From Tautonia rosea (GTDB lineage Bacteria; Planctomycetota; Planctomycetia; Isosphaerales; Isosphaeraceae): a DNA stretch of 64,000 nt. This document shows, one piece after another, positions 24,887 through 34,350 of this stretch (within the stretch, counting starts at the first letter, position 1; each line of letters begins with the position of its first letter). A model generated the notes under the pieces. It saw only the letters and a program-made list of their open reading frames with translations, was not told the DNA's origin and did not search any database. The DNA lies in NCBI RefSeq assembly GCF_012958305.1, contig NZ_JABBYO010000013.1:1-64000 (forward strand), written 5' to 3'. Both the position numbers and the translations under genes were made by a program.

Positions 24887-26865
24887 TCGATCGATCCCGC
24901 TCATGGCACGGCCATGCTCATCAGCTTTTTGCAATCACGGTGATTTTGTCGTTGTTTGTCGTCGCTCGATTGCCTGTCCTGTCGTCGTCGGACCGTGATC
25001 GGATCGCTGAACCCTTTGAATTCACGCGCCAGTCGTTTGCGGAACTGTCGGGGTTCCGTCAGAAGTTTGTGCGGAAGGTCCATCCCAGTCTTCGCGGGCA
25101 TGCGTCGTGGACTTCCTCGGTCGGTGCGGCGGTCGCGCTTAATGATCTGGATGGAGACGGGTACCCAAACGATTTCGCGATCGTTGATCCGAGGATTGAT
25201 CAGGTGATTGTGGGTCCGGTCCCGGGAACCGATCTGCGGTTCGATCCGTTCGTGCTTGATCCGGCCCCGCTTTCGTACGACTCGGAACGAATGGCCCCCA
25301 TGGGCTGCTTGCCGGGTGATCTGAACGAAGACGGGCGCATGGATCTGCTTGTGTATTACTGGGGCCGGCCGCCGATCGCCTTCCTTTGCCTTGACGAGAC
25401 ACCAGGGGGATTGAATGGCGACTGCTATGCGAGGTGCGAGGTCTCCCCGGACGGAGGCCGATGGTACACCAACGCGGCGACCATGGCTGATGTCGACGGG
25501 GACGGTCATGCGGACCTGATCGTGGGGAATTACCATCCCGATGATGCGTTGATCCTTGATGCGCAAGGAACAGGTCATGAAGTTATGCAAGATTCGATGT
25601 CGAGAGCCCAGAACGGGGGGCGGAATCGGGTCTTGCTCTGGTCGGGATCGGGGCCAGGGCCGATGGTGCGGTTCCGGGAAGATCGGGAGGCGCTGGCCGA
25701 TGGGCGGCCCAATAGCTGGACGCTGGCCGTGGCCGCCGCGGATCTGGACGGTGACCTGCTACCCGAACTGTTCTTTGCCAACGATTTCGGACCTGACCAG
25801 CTGCTGCACAATCGGTCGACGCCGGGTCGGACGCGGCTCGTGGCGGTCGAGGGGCTCAAGCTGTTGACGACTCCCAACTCAAAGGTGCTGGGGAACGATT
25901 CGTTCAAAGGCATGGGTGCGGATTTCGGCGACCTCAACGGTGACGGGCTCCTAGATCTGTATGTCAGCAACATTGCGGCCTCGTACGCGCTTGAGGAGAG
26001 CCATCACGCGTGGATCAGCACCGGAGCAGTCGAGCAGTTTCGGTCGGGGGTGGCCCCGTACACCGATCAGAGCGAAGCGCTGGGGATCGCTCGAAGCGGC
26101 TGGGGCTGGGATACCAAGATGGCGGACTTCGACAACGATGGCGTGCTCGAGATTGTGCAGGCGGTCGGGTTTGTTCGAGGTCAGTTCAATCGATGGCCCG
26201 AGCTGCACGAGTTGGCCATGGGCAACGACGAGCTGCTGCGAGACCCAACGAACTGGCCGCAATTCGTGCCTGGCGACGATCTGAGCGGAGATGACCGGAA
26301 TCCGTTCTTCGTTCGATCGTCCAGTGGCCGCTACTACGATCTGGCTCCCGATCTCGGGTTCACCGAGGAGCCGGGGGTGAGCCGAGGTCTCGCCACGGCC
26401 GACGTGGATGGAGACGGTCGGCTCGACTTCGCGGTGGCGAACCAGTGGGCCTCGTCCTCGTTCTACCGCAATACGGGGGACGATGCCGGTGCCTTCCTCG
26501 GGTTGCACCTCTTACGGCCACTCCGGCCGGGGGCTCCTGGCGAGACCAGGTCTCGACCAGGTCATCCCGGTCGAGACACGCCGGGAAGCCCGGCGATCGG
26601 GGCGACGGTCATTGTGTCTCGCCTCGATGGGAAACGATTGGCCGGGCAGGTCGATGGAGGCAACGGTCATTCCGGCAAGCGAAGCCATGCGCTGCACTTC
26701 GGCCTTGGCCGTGATCCCGAGGCGAGGACGGAACCGGTCGCGGTCAACGTCCGATGGCGACATCCCGATGGGACGGTTGACGAGTCGAACCTTGTGGTAC
26801 CACCGGGATGGCATACCGTGCTGCTCGGATGGCCTGAACCCTCCCTCACTCGAACCGGGGATTGA
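24883..26865 (+). CDS. enediyne cassette protein UnbV / E4 (FG-GAP + ASPIC/UnbV)
   Basis: 660 aa. An N-terminal membrane anchor or signal (LFAITVILSLFVVARLPVL, about residues 14-32) is followed by seven FG-GAP/VCBS calcium-loop repeats of the form DxDGDGxxD (LNDLDGDGYPND, GDLNEDGRMDLL, ADVDGDGHADLI, ADLDGDLLPELF, GDLNGDGLLDLY, ADFDNDGVLEIV, ADVDGDGRLDFA) and a C-terminal ASPIC/UnbV domain (GATVIVSRLDGKRL, GNGHSGKRSHALHFGLG, VRWRHPDGTVDES). This is the E4/UnbV component of the cassette; its function is unknown but it is exported or membrane-bound. Start 24883 has GGGGAG about 6 nt upstream and overlaps the E3 stop by ATGA. The next gene starts 4 nt after the stop. Confidence 0.93.
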   Translation: MIDRSRSWHGHAHQLFAITVILSLFVVARLPVLSSSDRDRIAEPFEFTRQSFAELSGFRQKFVRKVHPSLRGHASWTSSVGAAVALNDLDGDGYPNDFAIVDPRIDQVIVGPVPGTDLRFDPFVLDPAPLSYDSERMAPMGCLPGDLNEDGRMDLLVYYWGRPPIAFLCLDETPGGLNGDCYARCEVSPDGGRWYTNAATMADVDGDGHADLIVGNYHPDDALILDAQGTGHEVMQDSMSRAQNGGRNRVLLWSGSGPGPMVRFREDREALADGRPNSWTLAVAAADLDGDLLPELFFANDFGPDQLLHNRSTPGRTRLVAVEGLKLLTTPNSKVLGNDSFKGMGADFGDLNGDGLLDLYVSNIAASYALEESHHAWISTGAVEQFRSGVAPYTDQSEALGIARSGWGWDTKMADFDNDGVLEIVQAVGFVRGQFNRWPELHELAMGNDELLRDPTNWPQFVPGDDLSGDDRNPFFVRSSSGRYYDLAPDLGFTEEPGVSRGLATADVDGDGRLDFAVANQWASSSFYRNTGDDAGAFLGLHLLRPLRPGAPGETRSRPGHPGRDTPGSPAIGATVIVSRLDGKRLAGQVDGGNGHSGKRSHALHFGLGRDPEARTEPVAVNVRWRHPDGTVDESNLVVPPGWHTVLLGWPEPSLTRTGD

Positions 26866-26869
26866 TCCG

Positions 26870-27826
26870 ATGTCGAAGACTCGTTGCGAGCCACGATCGA
26901 ATCGGTTACCCGCCCTGAGGCGGTTTGCCATCGCGATTACCGCCTTGAACCTTCTCGGGCACTTCGTGTTCGGATTTGAGCAGTCCTGGGCCCAGCCGTT
27001 GGTGGCCCTGGCGACGGCCTATGTGATGGAACTCGTCGTCGAACTGCTGGCGGCCCGGTCCGAACGACGACCGGCGCGGTTCCTGGGCGGGGTGGGGCCG
27101 TTCGTCGATTTCTTGCTGCCGGCCCACATTTCCGGGCTGGCGGTCTCGATGCTGCTGTACTCCAACGACCGGCTGGCGCCGATTGCGTTTGCGTCGGCGG
27201 TGGCCATCGGATCGAAGGTGCTGGTGCGCGTGCCGGTCGGGGGGAGTTGGCGGCACGTCCTGAATCCGTCGAACACGGGAATCGCCGTGACGCTCTTGCT
27301 GTTTCCCTGGGTCGGGATTGCTCCACCGTACCATTTCACCACGAATCTGGTCGGCCTGGGCGACTGGCTTTTGCCGATGTTCATCATCTTCACCGGGACC
27401 TTTCTGAACACGAGGTTCACAGGAAAGACGGCGCTGCTTGTGGGATGGCTGGGTGGCTTCGTGCTTCAGGCCTGGGTCCGAAGTTCCGTCATGGGGACTC
27501 CGATCGCCTCGGCGCTACTCCCGATGACGGGGGTGGCCTTCCTGCTGTTCACCTTCTACATGGTGACGGACCCCGGGACGACACCGGTCGCGCCGAGGGC
27601 CCAGTTCGCCTTCGGTGGGGCGGTGGCCGCGGCGTATGGGGCCTTGATGGCCTTGCACGTGGTCTTCGGGTTGTTCTTCGCGCTGGTGATCGTCTCCTCG
27701 ATGCGGGGCGTGGGGCTGCTGGCATGGAGCGTGAGTCGCAGCCTGTCGCACGAGCCGGTCGCGCGGCCCGAGCCAATTCCGATCGCTGTCTCGGCATCCG
27801 TTGCGCTGGAGGGGGTCAGACAATGA
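26870..27826 (+). CDS. enediyne cassette membrane protein UnbU / E5
   Basis: 318 aa, about nine predicted membrane helices, RnfD/NqrB-like. Diagnostic segments are VDFLLPAHISGLAVSMLLYS, LVRVPVGGSWRHVLNPSNTGI, FIIFTGTFLNTRFTGK and FYMVTDPGTTP. This is the third member of the cassette (UnbU/E5). Its RnfD-like fold suggests a flavin or electron-transfer role, but that is only inferred. It starts 4 nt after the E4 stop and its own stop overlaps the PKSE start (ATGA), preceded by GGGGGT. Confidence 0.93.
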   Translation: MSKTRCEPRSNRLPALRRFAIAITALNLLGHFVFGFEQSWAQPLVALATAYVMELVVELLAARSERRPARFLGGVGPFVDFLLPAHISGLAVSMLLYSNDRLAPIAFASAVAIGSKVLVRVPVGGSWRHVLNPSNTGIAVTLLLFPWVGIAPPYHFTTNLVGLGDWLLPMFIIFTGTFLNTRFTGKTALLVGWLGGFVLQAWVRSSVMGTPIASALLPMTGVAFLLFTFYMVTDPGTTPVAPRAQFAFGGAVAAAYGALMALHVVFGLFFALVIVSSMRGVGLLAWSVSRSLSHEPVARPEPIPIAVSASVALEGVRQ

Positions 27827-30800
27827 CGGCACCGATTGCCATTGTCGGGATGGCCTGCGAGTTCCCCGACGCTCGATCGCCCGCCGAGCTTTGGGAAACC
27901 GTTCTGGCCGGCCGACAGGCCTTCCGCCGCCTGCCTCCAGAGCGTCTGAGTCTTGCCGACTACTGGTCGTCGGACCGCAACGCTCCGGATCGGACCTACT
28001 CGACCGAGGCGGCCGTGATCGAGGATTACGAGTTCGACCGGATCGCTTTCCGGGTCGTGGGGACCACGTTTCGCTCGGCAGACCTGACCCAATGGTTAGC
28101 CCTCGACGTCGCGGCGCGGGCCCTCGACGATGCGGGCTTCGACGGAGGGGAGGGCCTCCCTCGGGAGACGACCGGCGTGTTCCTGGGCAACACGCTGACC
28201 GGGGAGTTCTCGCGAGCCAACGTCTTGCGGCTACGATGGCCCTACGTCCGGCGAATCGTGGAGGCGGCCCTCGTGGGCGAGGGGTGGGGCCCTTCGCAAC
28301 GCCGGGCGTTCCTCGACACGCTGGAGTTGACGTATAAGGCCCCGTTTCCTCCCGTCGGCGAGGAGTCGCTGGCCGGTGGGATGTCCAACACGATCGCGGG
28401 CCGGATCACCAACCACTTCGACCTGAACGGGGGGGGCTTCACGATTGACGGGGCGTGTGCCTCATCGCTCCTGGCGGTCGCGCAGGCCTGCAACGCACTG
28501 GCGGCGGGGGATCTGGACGTGGCGATGGCCGGTGGCGTCGACCTGAGCATCGACCCGTTCGAGCTGGTCGGGTTCGCCAAGGCCGGAGCGCTGGCCAACG
28601 GCACCATGCGGATCTTCGACGCGCAGTCGTCCGGATTCTGGCCGGGCGAAGGTTGCGGGATGGTTGTTCTGATGCGACTCGACGACGCCCTGGCCCAGGG
28701 TCGGCGGGTGGATGCGGTGATCCGAGGGGTGGGCATCTCGTCGGACGGTCATGGAGGAATGACCCGGCCCGAGGTCGAGGGGCAGCTTTTGGCCTTGCGT
28801 CGGGCCTATTCCCGGGCGGGGTTCGGGATCGGGACAGTCGGCTATCTCGAAGGCCACGGAACGGGCACGAGTGTGGGTGATGCCACCGAGCTGAAGGCTC
28901 TTGGGAGGGCGATTCGGGAGTCAGGGCTGATTGCTGGACCGGTGGGGATTGGCTCGATCAAGGGGAACATCGGTCACACCAAGGCGGCATCGGGAGCAGC
29001 GGGCCTGATCAAGGCCACGATGGCCTTGCGGGCCCAGGTTCTTCCCCCCTCGATCGGGTGCGAGCAGCCTCACCCCGAACTGTCCGACTCGGGGGCGGTG
29101 CTTCGGGTCTTGCCGGAAGGGGAATCCTGGCCGTCCGGCCAGGCCCTCCGAGCGGGCGTCAGTGGGATGGGCTTCGGTGGGATCAATGTTCACGTCGTGC
29201 TTGAGGGTGTTGCCAGGGAGCGGCGAGGGGGCCTGGGCGATCGAGAGCGGGTCTTGCTCGGCTCGGCTCAGGATGCGGAACTGTTCCTGATCGATGCGCC
29301 GGACCCGGAACAGCTCGGCTTGCGGATGGATCGGCTTGCGGAGATCGCCGCCGGGCTCTCGCGATCCAACCTGACGGACCTGGCTGCGGAGCTCGGGCGT
29401 CGAAGCGGGACACACGGGACACGGGCGGCGGTCGTGGCGTCAAGCCCTGCAGCGTTGGCCGAGGGACTAGCGAGGCTCCAATCGTGGCTCAAGGAAGGAG
29501 TCGGATCATCGCGGCTGGACCTTCAGGCGGGAGTCTTCCTGGGAATTCAGTGCCCGTCTCCTCGGCTCGGCTTCCTCTTCCCGGGTCAAGGATCGCCAAT
29601 GAACCGGGACGGGGGGGCCTGGAAACGGCGATTCCCGGCGGTCCGGTCGCTCTATGAAATGGAAGATCAGCCCGCACTGGGGAAAGACGAGCGATCGACT
29701 GCGGTGACCCAGCCGGCCATCGTTCTGGCGTCTCGAGCGGGGCTGGATGTGCTGAGAAGCTGCGGGATCGAGGCCGAGGTGGGCATCGGCCACAGCCTGG
29801 GAGAATTGACGGCGCTGCACTGGGCCGGAGCCTTCGATGGTGAGGCCCTCCAGCGGATTGCGAGGAGCCGGGGGCGGGCCATGGAGGAACTGGCCGGGCT
29901 CTCGGGAGTCATGGCGAGTATCGGGGCGGGGTGTTGCATCGTCGAAGGACTCGTCGGGGGCACATCGGCCGTGATCGCCGGCCTGAACAGCCCGGACCAG
30001 ACGGTCGTCTCCGGCCCGAGGGAGGCGGTGGAGCAGGTCGTCTCTCGGGCTCGAGATCGAGGACTGCCGGCCACGCTCCTGCCGGTCGCTCACGCATTCC
30101 ACTCCCCCTTGGTTGCCGAGGCCGTCCCGGCGCTGGCGGAGGCGCTCGATCGCGAGACGATTCGTCCTCCCGGCCGGACGGTCCTCTCGACCGTGACCGG
30201 GGCTCGCCTTTCGGATGAGGACGACTTACGCGACTTGCTCTGCGGTCAGGTTGTGCAACCCGTCCGGTTCGCCAAGGCGATTCAAGGAGCATCGGATGCG
30301 GTTGATCTTTGGATCGAGGTCGGACCGGGTCAGATTCTTCGCGGCCTGGCCTCCGAGTGTTCGGCTGCTCCCTGCATCGCGCTCGACGCCGGTGGGACGT
30401 CGCTGGTCGGACTGCTCAAAGCGGTTGGAGCGGCGTTCGCGCTGGGAGCCCCGATCCGTCCCGAGGGGCTGTTCGCCGGCCGATTCACGCGACCTTTCGA
30501 CCCTGATCACACCCCGCGATTCTTCGCCAGCCCCTGCGAGTCGGCGCCGATCTCCGAGCTCGAACCAGAGGCCGACGAGCCCGAGTCCGTCTCCGAGTTG
30601 GAAGCCGAGGTTCCTGCGGCCTCTCCGCCGATCGGATCAACCCTCGATATGGTGCGTCGACTGGTCGCGGAACGGGCCGAGTTGCCGGTCTCGGCGGTTG
30701 GCGATTCGGCTCGCCTGCTGGGCGACCTGCACCTGAATTCGATCAGTGTCGGGCAGGTCGTGATGGAAGCCGCTCGATACCTGGACCTGCCGCCCCCGGT

Positions 30801-33633
30801 TGCGCCGACCCATTTTGCGAAGGCGACCGTCGCCGAGTTGGCCCTCGCCCTGGACGATCTGCGAAGCACCGGGTCGGAAGGCCCAGTCTCCGGGGCCGAG
30901 GCCTTTCCTGCAGGGGTTGATTCCTGGGTCCGGTCGTTCACGGTCGACTGGATTGAGCGCCCTTTGACCATCGATTCTGGAGAGCGGGACCACGGTCGCT
31001 GGCAGGTGTTCGCTCCGGATGGCCATGCACTCGCGGAGTCTCTCCGAACTTGGTTACCGGCATCCGATCAAGGACCGGAGGGCGTGATCGTCTGCCTGCC
31101 TCCGGAGCCGATCGAGGACCATGTCAGTCTGCTCCTCAAGGGAGCCAGGGCCATCCTTGAATCGGGTGAGGCTGCTCGGTTCGTGGTCGTCCATCACGGG
31201 GGAGGGGGGGCGGCCTTCGCCCGGTCCTTGCATCTCGAATTCCCCCGGGTGGTTTGCTGTGTGGTGGATGTGCCGAGAGATTGCGGAGAGGCCGTCGGGT
31301 GGATCGGTTCGGAGGCTCTGATGGCTCGGGGCTACACCGAGGCCCGTTACGACGCGACCGGATGCCGGCGGGAGCCCGTCCTGAAGTTGCTGCCCCTTGA
31401 AGAGACCACCAGGGAAGAACCCGTCCTGGGTCCGGCCGACGTTCTGCTGGTCAGCGGAGGCGGGAAAGGGATTGCCGCGGAGTGCGCCCTGGCGATCGCT
31501 CAGGAAACCGGGGCGAAGCTGGGCTTGCTCGGCCGTTCTCTGCCCGAGCACGACGAGGAACTTGCCGCCAACCTGCGCCGCATGGAAGCCTCAGGGGTGA
31601 TGTTGCACTATTGCTCGGCCGACGTGACCGATGGCGAAGCGATCCGCCTTGCCGTTGCCGAGATCGAGCGAGGACTCGGCCCCGTTACGGCGATTCTCCA
31701 CGGAGCGGGGAGGAACGTGCCTCAATCCCTGGTAACGCTTGATGCAAGTGCCTGCCATCGCACCCTGGCGCCGAAAGTCGAAGGGATGCGCAACCTGCTG
31801 GCCGCCGTGGATCCTGAGCGCTTGAAGCTGTTCGTGGCGTTTGGCTCGATCATCGCACGGACCGGAATGCGGGGAGAGGCGGATTATGCCCTGGCCAACG
31901 AGTGGCTCGGCTGCCTGACGGATCGGCTGCAGGCGGAACATCCTGCTTGCCGTTGCTTGACCCTGGAATGGTCGGTCTGGTCGGGGATCGGCATGGGAGA
32001 ACGACTGGGAAGCGTCGAGGCCCTGGCTCGAGAAGGGATCATGCCGATCCCGCCGCAGGTGGGGGTTTCGCTCCTTCGCCGACTGATGGACCATCAGCGT
32101 CCCTCGGCATCAACCTCTGTGGTCATCACGGGCCGGTTCGGCGACCCGCCGACGCTCAGGTTCCCGCGACGGAACCTTCCCTTCCTCCGATTTTTGGAAC
32201 GGCCTCGGATCCATTCTCCCGGCGTGGAACTTGTGGTGGATGTGGAGCTTTCGGTCGAGTCGGACCCTTACCTGGACGACCACTGCTTCCGGGGCGAACG
32301 GCTGCTGCCGGCGGTCATGGGCCTGGAGGCGATGGCCCAGTTGGCGACGGCGATGGCGGGGGATCATCCCATCACGATGTTCGAAGACGTCCGATTCGAC
32401 CGGCCCATCAGCGTTTCCCCCGATCGCTCGACCACGATTCGGCTTGCGGCTCTGGTTCGCGAACCGGGCCGGATCGAGGTGGTGCTGCGCAGTGAGGCGA
32501 CGGCATTCCAGGTCGACCACTTCCGCGCCTTCTGTTGTGTGAAGGCAACGGAACCCGGTCGCAACGGGTTCCCGGGGCCAACCAACGGGCGCTGCCGACC
32601 GGCCTTGCCTCTGGTCCCTCAGGACGATCTTTATGGGACGATCCTGTTTCAAGGAGGCCGGTTTCAAAGGCTGACGGCCTATCAGGAGCTCACCGCGTAC
32701 CAGTGTTCTGCCGAGGTGACGTCGGAAGAGGATACCGCATGGTTCGGGCGTTATCTCCCTCCCGGCTTGATCCTCGGCGACCCGGCCGAGCGTGATGCGG
32801 CGGTCCACGCGATCCAGGCCTGCATCCCCCATGCGACCCTCTTGCCGATCGGGGTGGACCGGATCGTCCTCCAGGGAGGCGAGTCGCGGGGGAATCGGAC
32901 CGTGCGGGCTCAAGAGCGCTGCCGAGTCGGGGACGTCTTTACCTATGACATGCACATCCAGGAGGCCAACGGTCAGCAATGCGAGTCGTGGGAAGGCCTG
33001 CGGCTGAAGGCCGTTCAGAGTCTCACAAGCTCAGAGCCGTGGCCCTTCCCCCTTCTGGTTCCCTATCTCGAGCGCCGCATCCGAGAGTTGATCCCCGGCT
33101 CAAAAGCTGCCATCCGGTTGGAGCGAGGGCCGGTGGGCACGGGTCGGTCTGCTCGGAGTCGCAGTGCAATGCTCAGCGCCCTGGGCCGCGAGGCCCCGGT
33201 TCATCACCGGCCCGATGGGAGGCCGGAGATCCCAGGGAGCTCGACCTGGATTTTATCCTCCCATGCAGGAGAGTTGACCCTGGCCGTTGCGGGACCGGGA
33301 CCGATCGGGTGTGACGCCGAGCCGGTGGTCGCGCGCCCGGCGTCGCTCTGGAGCGATCTGCTCGGCCCGCAGCGGTTCGCGCTGGCCGGCCTCCTTTCCT
33401 GTGAGACCTCGGAAGACTTCGATGCGGCGGCGACCCGGGTCTGGGCGGCGGGAGAGTGCCTGGAGAAAGCTGGGGCGATGGTCGCGGCCCCCTTGGTTCT
33501 GGCCTCATCCTCCAGCCCCGACGGGTGGATCGTGCTGAGGGCCGGCGCGTTTCAGATTGCCACGTTCGTCGGACGGGTCCGGGGCTTCGAGTGTCCGGTC
33601 GTTTTTGCCGTGGGGGAGGCGATCACATCATGA
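27823..33633 (+). CDS. enediyne-type iterative polyketide synthase PKSE
   Basis: 1936 aa, the length and domain order of PKSE: ketosynthase (1-460; Cys212 in DGACASS, His345 in EGHGTGT, His385 in GNIGHTKAA), acyltransferase (about 575-885; GHSLGE with Ser658, VAHAFHS with His757/760), acyl carrier protein (about 935-1010; Ser973 in DLHLNSI), ketoreductase (about 1200-1440; SGGGKGIAAECAL nucleotide site, catalytic Tyr1355), dehydratase (about 1465-1735; His1487 in YLDDHCF, Asp1658) and a C-terminal phosphopantetheinyl transferase (about 1745-1936; GCDAEPV, WAAGECLEK). A built-in PPTase and single ACP between AT and KR are hallmarks of this class and separate it from PUFA or modular synthases. 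In characterised systems this enzyme with the thioesterase yields a C15 heptaene-type polyene. No catalytic residue is visibly lost; in the PPTase the usual K of WxxKE is G. Confidence 0.95.
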   Translation: MTAPIAIVGMACEFPDARSPAELWETVLAGRQAFRRLPPERLSLADYWSSDRNAPDRTYSTEAAVIEDYEFDRIAFRVVGTTFRSADLTQWLALDVAARALDDAGFDGGEGLPRETTGVFLGNTLTGEFSRANVLRLRWPYVRRIVEAALVGEGWGPSQRRAFLDTLELTYKAPFPPVGEESLAGGMSNTIAGRITNHFDLNGGGFTIDGACASSLLAVAQACNALAAGDLDVAMAGGVDLSIDPFELVGFAKAGALANGTMRIFDAQSSGFWPGEGCGMVVLMRLDDALAQGRRVDAVIRGVGISSDGHGGMTRPEVEGQLLALRRAYSRAGFGIGTVGYLEGHGTGTSVGDATELKALGRAIRESGLIAGPVGIGSIKGNIGHTKAASGAAGLIKATMALRAQVLPPSIGCEQPHPELSDSGAVLRVLPEGESWPSGQALRAGVSGMGFGGINVHVVLEGVARERRGGLGDRERVLLGSAQDAELFLIDAPDPEQLGLRMDRLAEIAAGLSRSNLTDLAAELGRRSGTHGTRAAVVASSPAALAEGLARLQSWLKEGVGSSRLDLQAGVFLGIQCPSPRLGFLFPGQGSPMNRDGGAWKRRFPAVRSLYEMEDQPALGKDERSTAVTQPAIVLASRAGLDVLRSCGIEAEVGIGHSLGELTALHWAGAFDGEALQRIARSRGRAMEELAGLSGVMASIGAGCCIVEGLVGGTSAVIAGLNSPDQTVVSGPREAVEQVVSRARDRGLPATLLPVAHAFHSPLVAEAVPALAEALDRETIRPPGRTVLSTVTGARLSDEDDLRDLLCGQVVQPVRFAKAIQGASDAVDLWIEVGPGQILRGLASECSAAPCIALDAGGTSLVGLLKAVGAAFALGAPIRPEGLFAGRFTRPFDPDHTPRFFASPCESAPISELEPEADEPESVSELEAEVPAASPPIGSTLDMVRRLVAERAELPVSAVGDSARLLGDLHLNSISVGQVVMEAARYLDLPPPVAPTHFAKATVAELALALDDLRSTGSEGPVSGAEAFPAGVDSWVRSFTVDWIERPLTIDSGERDHGRWQVFAPDGHALAESLRTWLPASDQGPEGVIVCLPPEPIEDHVSLLLKGARAILESGEAARFVVVHHGGGGAAFARSLHLEFPRVVCCVVDVPRDCGEAVGWIGSEALMARGYTEARYDATGCRREPVLKLLPLEETTREEPVLGPADVLLVSGGGKGIAAECALAIAQETGAKLGLLGRSLPEHDEELAANLRRMEASGVMLHYCSADVTDGEAIRLAVAEIERGLGPVTAILHGAGRNVPQSLVTLDASACHRTLAPKVEGMRNLLAAVDPERLKLFVAFGSIIARTGMRGEADYALANEWLGCLTDRLQAEHPACRCLTLEWSVWSGIGMGERLGSVEALAREGIMPIPPQVGVSLLRRLMDHQRPSASTSVVITGRFGDPPTLRFPRRNLPFLRFLERPRIHSPGVELVVDVELSVESDPYLDDHCFRGERLLPAVMGLEAMAQLATAMAGDHPITMFEDVRFDRPISVSPDRSTTIRLAALVREPGRIEVVLRSEATAFQVDHFRAFCCVKATEPGRNGFPGPTNGRCRPALPLVPQDDLYGTILFQGGRFQRLTAYQELTAYQCSAEVTSEEDTAWFGRYLPPGLILGDPAERDAAVHAIQACIPHATLLPIGVDRIVLQGGESRGNRTVRAQERCRVGDVFTYDMHIQEANGQQCESWEGLRLKAVQSLTSSEPWPFPLLVPYLERRIRELIPGSKAAIRLERGPVGTGRSARSRSAMLSALGREAPVHHRPDGRPEIPGSSTWILSSHAGELTLAVAGPGPIGCDAEPVVARPASLWSDLLGPQRFALAGLLSCETSEDFDAAATRVWAAGECLEKAGAMVAAPLVLASSSSPDGWIVLRAGAFQIATFVGRVRGFECPVVFAVGEAITS

Positions 33634-34097
33634 CCAAGGCATTCGAGTACCGGCATGTGGTGAGCTTCGAGGAGACGAATCTCGTCGGGAACGTCTATTT
33701 CGTGAACTTCCTGCGATGGCAAGGGCGCTGTCGAGAGCTCTTCCTGATGCAACACGCCCGCGAGGTGCGGGATCAGTTCGAGCAGGGTTTGGCGCTGATG
33801 ACGACTCGCTGCGCGTGCGAATTCAAGGAGGAGCTGTCCGCGTTCGACGAGGTCCTGATCGCCATGCGACTGGACCCTCAGACTCAGAAGGAGCTCGGCC
33901 TGGGATCGATTCAAAGCCGGATTACGCTCCGATTTGACTATTTCAAGATGGATTGCGATTCGTCGGGCCAGGAGCGCCATCGGGTGCTGGTTGCCACGGG
34001 TTCGCAGGAAGTTGCTTGCATGTGGCGACGAGGTTCCACCCTTGTCTCGACGCCGTTCCCCGAGTCGCTACTGATTGCATTGAGCGCGTATTCGTGA
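33630..34097 (+). CDS. enediyne polyketide thioesterase TEBC / E10
   Basis: 155-aa hot-dog-fold thioesterase. The N-terminus (EYRHVVSFEETNLVGNVYFV, then NFLRWQGRCRELF) is the specific signature of SgcE10/CalE7/DynE7, the enzyme that releases the linear polyene from PKSE. Asn17 and Arg35 keep the 18-residue spacing of the Asn and Arg reported as important in CalE7 (from memory), and the general acidic residue of ordinary hot-dog thioesterases is absent. The start at 33630 overlaps the PKSE stop by ATGA. It is the last gene of the operon; a hairpin lies about 190 bp after the stop. Confidence 0.93.
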   Translation: MTKAFEYRHVVSFEETNLVGNVYFVNFLRWQGRCRELFLMQHAREVRDQFEQGLALMTTRCACEFKEELSAFDEVLIAMRLDPQTQKELGLGSIQSRITLRFDYFKMDCDSSGQERHRVLVATGSQEVACMWRRGSTLVSTPFPESLLIALSAYS

Positions 34098-34290
34098 CGC
34101 CTCTGGCAGCGTGGTCGCCGCGCGATCACGACGCAACGTCCGATAATGGAGGTTATGTAATTTCAACGGTTCAATCTTTCTTGTGAGCTTCGTCTTTTGA
34201 ACAATAATGGGCTACGCTTCCCATTCTGATCGAATCGTCGGGGGCGCAAGGTGAGGAGGGAATTGATGAGGTCGCGGTTACGAGGCGGAG

Positions 34291-34327
34291 CGCCCCGGTC
34301 TTGGCGACTGAGAGAAGACCGGGGGCG
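34291..34327. terminator. hairpin between convergent thioesterase and sulfatase genes
   Basis: CGCCCCGGTCTT (34291-34302) pairs with AAGACCGGGGGCG (34315-34327), a 12-bp stem with one bulged G and a 12-nt loop. It sits 24 nt beyond the sulfatase stop and 193 nt beyond the thioesterase stop, in the only spacer between the two convergent operons, so it could act in both directions. There is no T-tract on either side. Confidence 0.5.
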
Positions 34328-34350
34328 TCTCCGTGACGACGGGGATCGGG

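Noticed and set aside
27823-33633. Possible PUFA synthase or modular type I PKS instead of PKSE
   Set aside because: PUFA synthases have tandem ACPs and lack the C-terminal PPTase, and modular PKSs have a KR/DH order and docking ends not seen here. The neighbours UnbL/V/U and the thioesterase fix the class as PKSE.
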